Shown in pieces: positions 55,281 to 64,000 of a stretch of DNA of 64,000 nt. Each line of letters begins with the position of its first letter. The stretch's first letter is position 1. The notes under the pieces are model-generated. The model was not told the origin of the DNA. It searched no databases and saw nothing but the letters and a program-made list of their open reading frames with translations. The translations under genes and the position numbers were made by a program. This DNA is from Tetradesmus obliquus. Its lineage: Eukaryota > Chlorophyta > Chlorophyceae > Sphaeropleales > Scenedesmaceae. The stretch covers positions 496,001 through 560,000 of the forward strand of contig CP126207.1 in assembly GCA_030272155.1 (NCBI GenBank), in the 5' to 3' direction.

Positions 55281-55651
55281 GGTAGCTGCTTATGCCAGCC
55301 ATTGCAGTGCCAGCTTGTCGATTGGTGTGAGCGGATTTGCGTCCGTGTGTAAGGCACCACAGCTACGCCACCCACCTTGACAAACTTGCCTGCCGTTGCA
55401 TCGCTCAACACAACCTGAGCCCAGCTGATAGCTCAGCAGCGGCCAAGTCGCTGCTGCTGCTGCTGCTGCTGCTGTTGCTGCTGTTTATGCCAGCCCCTGC
55501 AAAGCGAGCTTGTCGATTGGTGTGAGCGGGTTTGCATCCGTGTAAGGCACCACAGCTACGCCATCAACCTTGAACATGTGGCCTCCTGAGTTGCTCTTGT
55601 CCAGAATTGTTACTCGAACCAGGCACTGAGGGTGGGCGGTTACCTGAAGAT

Positions 55652-55683
<32 letters not shown>

Positions 55684-55771
55684 ATCACATATGGTGTGAT
55701 TGTTGATGAGTTGCTCTTGTCCAGGATTGTCACGCGAACCAGGCACTAAGGGTGAGCGGTTACCTGAACAC

Positions 55772-55825
<54 letters not shown>

Positions 55826-55840
55826 CAGAAGGTGAGTGAT
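55281..55840 (-). repeat. Copies of the last exon of the SGNH gene
   Basis: (CTG)n, acceptor, then VTAHPQCLVRVTILDKSNS at about 55600-55650 (complete, continuing to the stop) and about 55705-55765 (upstream copy). The very end (GGVAVVPYTDANPLTPIDKL-type) is copied once more at about 55285-55385 with frame damage, past the stop codon. Confidence 0.75.
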
Positions 55841-57431
55841 TGGTCTGGTGCAGCAGCTTCAAGCACCATAGGAGCACGCCCCAAACAGATTGTCGCACAC
55901 ACATGCATTAGACGTTCACAGCAAATTTCACACCAGACTTCACATCAGACTACTCACCGAACTGCTGCCCGCCGCCAGCATTGCGTGAATTTTGTCATAA
56001 TAGCCGTCCAGCTCTATCGGGCTGCAGCGTAATGGCAGGACGCTAATTCAAGTTCACACCAGACTTCACACCAAGGTTCACACCAGACTTCTCACCGAAG
56101 TGCTCCCCGCCGCCAGCATTACATGAACTTCGTTACAATAGCCGTCCAGCTCTATCGGGCTGCAGCGCATTGGCAGGATGCTAGTTCAAGTTTGCACCAA
56201 ACTTCACACCAGACTTCACACCAGATTTCTCACCGAAGTGCTGCCTGCGCCCAGCGTAGCGTAGAAATCATCATTGTAACCGTCCAGCTTGACTGGGCTG
56301 CAGCTGCAGCCGCTGACGCAGCTCAATCAACGCACAGTGCAACTTCAAGTTCACACCAAACTTCACACCAGACTTCACGTCAGACTTCTCACCGAGGTGC
56401 TGCCCGCGCCCAACGTAGCATAAAAGTCATCGTTGTAGCCGTCCAGCTCGATTGGGCTGCAGCTGCAGCCGCTGATGCAGCTCACACGCGCAATGCCCAT
56501 TTGGTCTTTGGAAGGGCTGCGCGTGAAGAAGATGACCAGGGCCCTTTTCTCCAAGCGGCTTTGAGTAGTGACGTTATTGGTGGCCACCTGTGTGCAACAA
56601 CAACGGGTGACACAAGCAGTAAGTTGCCCAAGCCCTAAGTTGCCTGCAATATTGAGTCCTTGAGATTTGTCAGTGTTTTAGATCTGTGCAATGCCCATCT
56701 GGTCTTCTGAAGGTCTTCGCGTGAAGAAGATGACCAGGGCCCTTTTCTCCAGGCCAGACTGAGTTGTGACGTTGATGGTGGCAACATGTGTGCAGGAAAA
56801 ACAGTCGTGACATATAAAGTGAGTCACATGTACAGTCAATGTGGTCAACAAAGCAAGCAACACTTGAAGTGACCCTAAAACACAACGTGAAACTGTAATG
56901 CACATTAACGCAATGCCGCACCTGGATGTCCAGCGACTTGCCGGCTCCATTGGCCCTGTATCCCAGCCTGTGGCAGTTGAAGTGGCTGGACTCAAAGATT
57001 ATAACACATATTAAAACAGTTACTTGTTCAAATAAGTCAAGTCCAGCGGCCAGCTCACCTGGATGTCCAATGACTTGCCTGCCCCATTGGCCATGTAGCC
57101 CAGCCTGTGGCAGTTGAAGTGGTCGCAATACTTCAGGTTGATCGGCGTCGTCTCGTCGAACCACTGCCACCCATCTTTTGCCGCCGAGCTTTTGACGACG
57201 TATTTTTGAAACCACGCGCCCTCCGCGCAGAACGTGTCGCCGTCGGCCTCGCGCGCCGCGATCGGCGACACTGGACTCGGCAGCGACAACTGCAGCGAGT
57301 TTTTGCCGAAGTTGTTATTTTTGTTGTTATTGTTGTTATTAACAGCTGTGCTGGACAGGGCGGTGAGCTCCCGGGTGAGGATGTAGCGCATGGCCCATGC
57401 CACCAGGCCGCGGCCGTACAGGTCATGACCT

Positions 57432-57529
<98 letters not shown>

Positions 57530-58185
57530 CAGAGTGATCAGTGATTGTTGCGAAGGCACACGTGACACCACCATAGCTAGATGTGCGTCGTCAATTGCAC
57601 GCATGGCAAACACAACAGCAGCAGCCGCACCATGACAGCCCCACAACAGCACATCAGACACTTTCTACCAATGTAACAAAACAACATGTTAAATGACATA
57701 ACATGACTCACCAACGAATGCCGGGTGGATGTCATCCTTCATGATGTGCTTGCGGCCATAGCCCAGCGCTGACCGCAGCGCTGACTCATCCCACATCATG
57801 TTATATAACGCGTCACGCACCGACACCATCGGCTGCACAGGCAGGCAATGTACAACACAGGCAGCGAGTGTTGAAAGAGGTGCATTGAAAGAGTTTGACT
57901 TAGCTGTGCATGCAGCCAGCAGGATAGGTGCTGGACCTAGGTGCTGCTTGCACAAGCACAATGTGCAGTGTACTGCAGATCGCATGGCGCTGCTGCCACT
58001 GCTGCTGCCGCCGCCGCCGCTTCCTTGCCACCACTTCCCGTGGTGTTGCAGAAGCTGCTGCCCTGTACAAGTCAGCAGAGATGCTGCTGCTGCTGCTGTT
58101 GCTTATGATGCTGCTGCTGCACTCCTCTGCACTGCTCACCACTCCGTAACGCCTAGCCAGCACTGCGTGCATGTCCTCCCCTGCA

Positions 58186-58218
<33 letters not shown>

Positions 58219-59389
58219 CAACAGCAGCAGCAGCAGCATTGTCAACCGCCACATCATAGCTTCCATGCACTTGCCTACTTGGCTACTTGCGTCATCCATG
58301 TTATACCCAACGCGCACCTGTGTTGCGGCACTCAGGACCACTTGAAATGAGAGAGGAACGTTACATGTGGGTCCTGACACCTGGCACGTTGGCACAGCAG
58401 CACTGATTACAGCTCTGCATCAAATTGCTTACGAATGTGAATGCAGGTTTACAAAACCCCTGTTGTACCCAATGCACACCTGTGTTGTGCGGCACTCAGG
58501 GCACTTTGGCACAGCAGCACACTTCAAAGCTCCGCACAGAGCACCCCCCAGTTCACACAACTATACCTGTTGCAACAATACCCTACACCCAATGCGCACC
58601 TGTGTTGTAGTAAGGGGTGGGGATGGTGATGTTCTTGCCATTCTGCGCGGTGCCAGCATGCGAGTAGAACGCAAATATGGCCAGGCTCATCAGAATGCAA
58701 GTATAGCTAGGCTCATCAAACCCAAACCTCGAACCTCAAACCTTGAATAGCCAGGCTCATCAAACCTCAAACCTCACACCTCAAACCTCAAACCTCAACC
58801 TTGAATAGCCAGGCTCATCAGGGCAGCTCTCACGGCCACTTTGGCACAGCAACAGCAGCAAACACAAAAGCTTCGCACACAGCACCCCGCCAGTGCATAG
58901 AACTGCCAGAAACTGTGAGCGTAAGTGCTCAGACCCCTTTCATACCCCATCTTTAAAACCGCACCTGTGTTGTAGTAAGGGGTGGGGATGGTGGTGTTCT
59001 TGCCGTTCTGCGCGGTGCCAGCATGCGAGTAGAATGCGAATATGGCAAGGCTCATCAAACCTTAAACCTCAAACCCCAAACCTCATAAAGCGAGGCTCAT
59101 CAGGGCGGCAGTCAGGGCCCCTTGGCACAGCAGCACACAGTAAAGGTATTCAGAGAGCAACCCGCTAGTGTGTAAGATTGCCAGCCTTTGTGCCAGCAGG
59201 TTCTATAACCAACTCCCTGTTGTACCCCTTGCGCACCTGTGTTGTAGTAAGGGGTGGGGATGGTGATGTTCTTGCCATTCTGTGCAGTGCCAGCATGCGA
59301 GTAGAATGCAAATATGGCCAGGCTCATCAGAGCAGCATTTGGAGCCCGCCGCATCACACGGCGCAGCAGGCTTTCGTAGTCAGCCACCT

Positions 59390-59424
<35 letters not shown>

Positions 59425-59819
59425 TACTGCTTACGACGGGGTACCGCAGCTGTCTAGATGCCACAACAAACTGCTGCTGCTGCTGCTGCTGCTGCTCGAC
59501 CGATGCTGGTGCACTGCAGCCTTCAGGTGCAGCTGCTGCTGTTTCTGCTGCTGCTGCTGCCGCTGAATCTCACTCTGTGCGCAACTACTGCTCAAGCTTG
59601 ACAGCGGTGAAACATCCTGCTGCTCCTGCTGCTGCTGCTCTTGCTGCTCGTCCTGAGCATGCTGCTGCTAGTCCTGCTGCTTGTCCCCACTCTGTTTCTG
59701 CTGCTGCTGCTGCTTTTCTCCACTATGATGCTGCTGCTGCTGCTGCTGCTGCTGCTCAAGCTCACCAGCGGTGACATGATGCTGGTGCACTGCAGCCGAG
59801 TGCAACCTGAATTCAGCAC

Positions 59820-59862
<43 letters not shown>

Positions 59863-60103
59863 GCGGCAGGGTCTGATAATCATGGAGGCAGTGGCTCAGC
59901 GATTACAACGAGGCACCCACTGCATGCACTGCTAAAGCATGAACCCGCTTGCTACTACGAACAGTTGGTGGTGAACATGTTCAGCTACTGGGCGTGGCTG
60001 TAAAAACGCTACAGCCTACATGCCGCTGCTCCTGCTGGCACGCACCGTTGGCGCTGTACTCGATGAAGATCAGGTCTGTGTTGGCTGGCACGTGATTGTA
60101 CCT

Positions 60104-60142
<39 letters not shown>

Positions 60143-61055
60143 CCCTCCGATTGTCAGTCAGCATCATTGTTCAGCCAAAGCAGCTACTTTGTACTTTGCT
60201 GAACCAAGCTCAAACCAGTGTCACTAGCCAGCTGGATTGCAAGACTCACCAGCACGTTGACGCTGCGGTGACATCCGTTGCTCCGCGTGCCAGGTGCAGC
60301 ACCTCAAACCTCACGGTGTAACACGTGTAACTAGGTGTCACTAGTGTAACTACTGCACATGAAATCACCAGCAGGTTGATGCCGCAGTCACATCTGTTGC
60401 TCCCCGTGCCAGGTTCAGCACCTCAAACCGCACAGCTGGAAACGCCGCCTTCATCCAAACCTCTTGTTCCACCCAGCTGCAGTTGCGGGCCTCCGGCAGG
60501 TGTAACTAGGTGTAACTATATGTAACTAGGTGTAACCATGCTCGCACCAGTGGCACTAGCCAGCCGGGTTGCAAGACTCACCAGCAGGTTGATGCCGCAG
60601 TGACATCTGTTGCTCCCCGTGCCAGGTTCAGCACCTCAAACCGCACAGCTGGAAAGGCCGCCTTCATCCAAACCTCTGCCTGCTCCACCCAGCTGCAGTT
60701 GCGGGCCTCCGGCAAATGCCCGGCTGTTACAGATCCCCCAAAAGTGACAACCTGGATCTTGGATCCTGGCGTGGCCAGCTTCTGTGCCAGCCGCCGCCAG
60801 TTGTGCGCGTCAATGTCGCCGTTAAACCCTTTCGACAGCAGCCACTCGGGCCCAAAAACCTGCAACGCGACACGGAGAATGCTTCTGTGACAAGCTAGGT
60901 GAGCGCACAGTTGTTTGCGTGCTTTTTTGCACAGCAGCCCCTGCTGCTGCTGCTGCTGCTGCTAACAGACTCATGGCTGACAGCACCCATGCTGCATTTC
61001 CTTCTTCTTGTCATGTCAAGCATGTGTGCTTGCAGCCCTGCTGAGGAGGCTGTGA

Positions 61056-61107
<52 letters not shown>

Positions 61108-61121
61108 AGAAGTGGCTGTGA

Positions 61122-61215
<94 letters not shown>

Positions 61216-61229
61216 AGAAGTGGCTGTGA

Positions 61230-61294
<65 letters not shown>

Positions 61295-61635
61295 ACTGCT
61301 GAAACGGCTGTGATTGCTACTGCTGCTGCTGCTGCTGCTGCCGCTCCATTCGAGCAGACAGCAGCAGTGTGTGACATGCAGTCCAAGGTAGGCAGGCACC
61401 TGCCACACGCAACCTCTCCTGGCTCATTCAACCCGTCAAACGTAGAGTTAAATATTATTGCCGAATGATTGACTGGGTGTGCTAGCACTGGCCGCACCTG
61501 CGCTTTCAGCATCGACTTGAGTGTCTCTGTAGGCTTGGCCTGGCTCTGCTGCGCTGTGCTAGGCCCCGCCAGCAGCAGACTGAGCACGATCACTGCTATG
61601 CTCAGGCTAACCATCGTTCTGATTTGAAATGTCAT
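55485..61635 (-). CDS. Secreted SGNH/GDSL-like hydrolase with C-terminal binding-like region
   Basis: Start at 61635 gives a signal peptide (VSLSIAVIVLSLLLAGPSTA). Exon 1 (61635-61498) joins in frame to exon 2 (60859 to about 60585), VFGPEWLLSKGFNGDIDAHN, which carries block I as VVTFGGSVTAGH with the nucleophile Ser, then FEVLNLARGATDVTAASTC. The third exon (from about 60100) joins in phase as WYNHVPANTDLIFIEYSAN. Later exons read YESLLRRVMRRAPNAALMSL, ITIPTPYYNTG, DMHAVLARRYGVV, SVRDALYNMMWDES and MKDDIHPAF, where D-x-x-H-P is the catalytic Asp-His pair. After that come GHDLYGRGLVAWAMRYILTR and a beta-rich C-terminus with VSCISGCSCSPIELDGYNDD and QCLVRVTILDKSNSGGHMFK, ending LALQGLA at 55485. 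This layout is known from green-algal SGNH proteins. It probably deacylates or demethylates wall or extracellular polysaccharide; the substrate is inferred. Some inner exon joins are unresolved. Confidence 0.8.
55960..56500 (-). repeat. Four copies of the SPIELDGYNDDFYATLGAG donor junction
   Basis: Complete at about 56395-56500, copies at about 56230-56310, 56100-56180 and 55965-56040. All keep ELDGY; acidic residues after it vary. Introns between repeat the words cacaccagacttcacacca. Confidence 0.8.
56680..57130 (-). repeat. Copies around HFNCHRLGYMANGAGKSLDI and VTTQSRLEKRALVIFFTR
   Basis: The exon end CHRLGY-ANGAGKSLDIQV with donor occurs at about 57055-57130 and 56925-56990. The following exon start NVTTQS-LEKRALVIFFTR occurs at about 56695-56785 (upstream copy) and 56490-56590 (complete). 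Confidence 0.75.
57428..57530 (-). repeat. CTG tract (about 33 units) before the GHDLYGRG exon
   Basis: Plus strand reads (CAG)n; on the sense strand (CTG)n ends directly in CTGCAG, the acceptor of the exon GHDLYGRGLVAWAMRY. One of the clearest examples of a CTG run acting as the pyrimidine-rich part of a 3' splice site. Confidence 0.85.
58590..59390 (-). repeat. Copies of the AFYSHAGTAQNGKNITIPTP donor junction
   Basis: The complete exon (about 59386-59235) begins after a CTG tract and CAG with VADYESLLRRVM. Donor copies of LAIFAFYSHAGTAQNGKN-TI and PTPYYNTG lie at about 58960-59045 and 58595-58690, with decayed fragments near 58470 and 58300. Confidence 0.8.
60250..60730 (-). repeat. Three copies of the FEVLNLARGATDVTAAS donor junction
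   Basis: Complete exon end at about 60585-60725; a long copy at about 60370-60500 (keeps CSWVEQE-WMKAAFPAVRFE) and a short one at about 60255-60310. Tandem gtaactaggtgt words lie between them. Confidence 0.8.
61055..61345 (-). repeat. Interrupted CTG/CAG block in SGNH intron 1
   Basis: Three CTG runs (plus strand) separated by the same 18-base word agaagtggctgtgaatgc. On the sense strand this is (CAG)n, opposite to most other tracts. Frames on both strands stay open for 150-250 residues and would be Ala- or Ser-rich; since exon 1 joins perfectly to exon 2 around it, I treat it as intron. Confidence 0.8.
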
Positions 61636-61639
61636 GCTT

Positions 61640-62055
61640 TTAGCGTCTGATCGAGCTATTCAGCGCGGGTGTCAGCTTGCAACTGCGCGGCCCTAGCAAA
61701 TGAGGCCGCGAGTGCGTTGGCGTATCTAGAAGGTATAAACTGCATGCGTTAAACAACCTTTATTTATTTATTTGTCATACTGCTTGCGGCAATCATAGTG
61801 GCCTTCTGGCAATGCTGGTGCAACAACGAGGCGCGAAGCACCTATTCGTAAGGCAACGCACGGTCCAGCACACACCCTAATATGATGACTTAAAGCAAGT
61901 TGAGTTATTATTGTTTGTCTGTCCTGTTTACCGGCCGCGTTTCCCGGGGCGCGAGTGCCTGCCGGGGCGCCAACTGCGGCACATGACAATCTCATTTTCG
62001 AGCGCGGTGGCACTGTAGACACGTGGCGAGATCATCAGCAGTATCGCAGACATCA
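61640..62055. other. Intergenic, upstream of the SGNH gene
   Basis: AT-richer than the rest, with a tttatttatttatttgtc run near 61760. Likely promoter of the SGNH gene and 3' flank of the right-edge gene. No coding sequence seen. Confidence 0.5.
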
Positions 62056-63234
62056 TTATAATATAAAACAAAGCATCTCTTTACAATCAGCGTGCTGGCA
62101 GACCTGCCTAGAAGTAGACGAGCAGACGACTGCGTTCTCCCAATGCAGTAAAAGTGGAGCATGGTGCGCCAACTTGCTCGCATACTGCCTGGCAACAAGC
62201 AGGCACCTGATGACTCTAGCCACAACAACACCGAAAGCTACCTCCCAAGCCCTCACAGCAGCAGCAGCAGCAGCAGCAGCCGCAGCAGTGCTGCAGGCCA
62301 CCAGGCTTGCCCGTGTATGTGATGCTGCTGACCCCACAAACCAGCTGCGCAACATACACCACAGCCACAATCGCCCTGCTTGCGCAGCACAGCTCCCACA
62401 GCAATGCTGCGTATAGCCACATCTTAAAAACACAGGTGCAATGGCAGTGTCACGGGCACTGCTACTAGCACCAGCAGTGCAGCGCAGCTTCCACCGCAAT
62501 GCTGCTCAGGCTGAAAGCCAGTCTGAAAGCCATAAGACCATACTCATGCGTTGGATGCTCATAGTACGTACGTACAATCTGCTGAGGTGCGCTCAACCCT
62601 GCACAATGCAAACACCCTGTCAACCCTCCTGCGACTTCCCCAATACACGCAGCAACCGACTGGCTGGCTGTCTCCTGCCATACCCTGCCGCTGCCTCAGC
62701 TTGCCACTGCTGGTTCTGACACCCTGCTGCTACTTCTGCTGCTGCTGCTGCTGCGCCGCTGCACTCAGCTGTGCGACCACAGCCACCCGCTGCTTGCCGG
62801 CATCTCGATGTCATCAAAGATCCTGCTGATGCTGCTGCTGCCAACGCTGCTTTCGTGCACACAACCATAGGCCGCAAAACCATACCCATACGTTCCTGCT
62901 GCTGCTGCTTCTGTTGATTAGTATAAGCCTAGCTGCTGTTGTAATGCCTGCTCAGCTGCGCGGCCACAGCCACACGCTGCTCGCTGGCATTTCGATGCCA
63001 TCTGTAAACAGCCTGACACAGAGCTGCTACTGCAGCTGCTGCTGCTGCTCCATTCAGCTGCGTGGCAGCTGCCGCACGCAGCTTGCCGTCAAACAACATG
63101 CTGACACAAAGCTGCTGCCGCCGCCGTTGCTGCAGCTGCTGCTGCACTCAGCTGCGAGGCCACAGCCACACGCTGCTTGCCGGCATCTCTATGCCGTCAA
63201 ATAGCCGGCTGACGCTGCTGTGCACCTCCTGGCA

Positions 63235-63268
<34 letters not shown>

Positions 63269-64000
63269 GCCGCCATGGCCCTTGAAAGCTATACACATGC
63301 TTGTACAAGCTGATCAGCTGCGCGGCCACAGCCACACGCTGCTTGCCGGCATCTCTATGCCGTCAAAGAGCCGGCTGACGCTGCTGTGCACCTCCTGGCA
63401 TGCTGAGACAACCTCGCGCGCACGCTCCGCTGCCGTTTCTTCGCTCTCTCCTGTAGCAGTACAAGCAATACAAGCCGGCAGTGCAGCAAGGCAGGTGGCA
63501 GTACATCCAGTCAGCAGATAGGTACCATCAGATGCAGAAAGACAGGCGACACAGTTGTTCATGTTTGCCTGTGGGCAGTGCAGACGGCACAAGACGCTAT
63601 GAAGTGCTCTTTGCTGGGCAGCGACAGCACGCATGCGCTCACTGCTGCGCCCTAAACCCGCCAACCATGTACTGCAGGATGCTGCTCATCCCCCTAGCAA
63701 CGCATGCAGTGCAGAGTTCTGCTGGTCCCAGCACAGCAGCCCAGGAGTGTATGTTAACTGGAACAACCTGCTCACCTATGGACGCTATGAAGTGCTCTTT
63801 GCTGGGCAGCGTCAGCATGCCTGCGCGCACCACGCCCTGCACACAGCAGCAGCAGCAGCAGCAGCAGCAGCGTCAGCATGCCTGCGCGCATTACGCCCTG
63901 CACACAGCAGCAGCAGCACACGCCAAGCATGTCTGTTGGGCTCAAGCGTGCCACCAACACACTCACAGCGCACAGCGCACAGCGGGTGCCAACGCAGTAT
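62056..64000 (-). CDS. Partial unidentified gene with Cys-rich segment (continues beyond the window)
   Basis: Coding signals on the minus strand: KEHFIASIGEQVVPVNIHSW and CTACVARGMSSILQYMVGGF (about 63820-63650), HCPQANMNNCVACLSASDGT then GCTATCLAALPACIACTATG (about 63600-63450), and AREVVSACQEVHSSVSRLFD GIEMPASSVWLWPRS-type sequence (about 63415-63310). The spaced Cys in the middle suggest a secreted or metal/disulphide-rich segment. The start lies beyond position 64000. An Ala-rich open stretch at 62056-62340 may be its end. I do not recognise the family. Confidence 0.4.
62765..63390 (-). repeat. Five copies of the SRLFDGIEMPASSVWLWPRS donor junction
   Basis: Complete at about 63310-63390; copies at about 63148-63220, 63056-63110 (shortened), 62952-63005 and 62768-62825. 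All keep the phrase FDG or DDIEMPAS in decaying form. The upstream edge GMLTLPSKEHFIASIG is also doubled (63590-63640 and 63775-63840). Confidence 0.75.

Noticed and set aside
1..64000. Transposable-element proteins, tRNA and rRNA genes
   Set aside because: I looked for reverse transcriptase, integrase and transposase motifs and for cloverleaf-like sequences by eye and found none I can defend.

Overview
The window looks like nuclear DNA of a green alga, most likely a chlorophyte of the Scenedesmaceae/Sphaeropleales type. This is inferred from the genome style: intron-rich genes, CAG/CTG-saturated sequence coding for poly-Ala/Gln/Ser, many scattered plant-type telomere-like heptamers (CCCTAAA), eukaryotic nuclear-pore and secretory-pathway genes, and Ser-Pro wall-protein repeats. 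I see no bacterial operons, no transposon coding sequence, no rRNA and no convincing tRNA.

Layout. A partial plus-strand gene (1 to about 2720) codes for a Ser-Pro and Cys-rich, probably extracellular protein. Everything else I can read runs on the minus strand. In the direction of transcription these are: a partial Cys-containing gene at the right edge (about 62750-64000); a secreted SGNH/GDSL-like hydrolase with a C-terminal carbohydrate-binding-like region (55485-61635); a secreted protein of unknown family (about 47000-53580); a large type II membrane protein with a beta-propeller followed by an aspartyl/asparaginyl beta-hydroxylase-like domain (33372-46110); the complete NUP98-NUP96 nucleoporin precursor (7763-31839, 24 kb, with FG repeats, the GLEBS Rae1-binding motif, the HFS self-cleavage site and the NUP96 helical region); a SERAC1-like alpha/beta hydrolase (6030-7018); and an unidentified gene (4355-5146).

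The striking property is not one gene but the gene architecture. Nearly every exon boundary in the four large minus-strand genes exists as a tandem array of 2-9 diverged copies. Each copy is the exon edge plus its splice site: the 3' part of an exon with its donor, repeated downstream, or an acceptor with the 5' part of an exon, repeated upstream. Introns thus seem to have grown by repeated local duplication of splice junctions. CTG microsatellites lie immediately before the acceptor AG on the sense strand at more than 20 sites and are copied with the junctions. One NUP98 intron (18740-23236) instead holds two families of roughly 200-bp satellite repeats separated by a near-perfect 150-bp inverted repeat.

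The genes do not form a pathway. Four of the eight encode secreted or membrane proteins, NUP98-96 is a housekeeping nuclear-pore gene, and the hydrolases share only probable membrane or secretory association. Exon boundaries were read by eye; where I joined exons and checked that the frame continues, the entry says so. No database search was possible.
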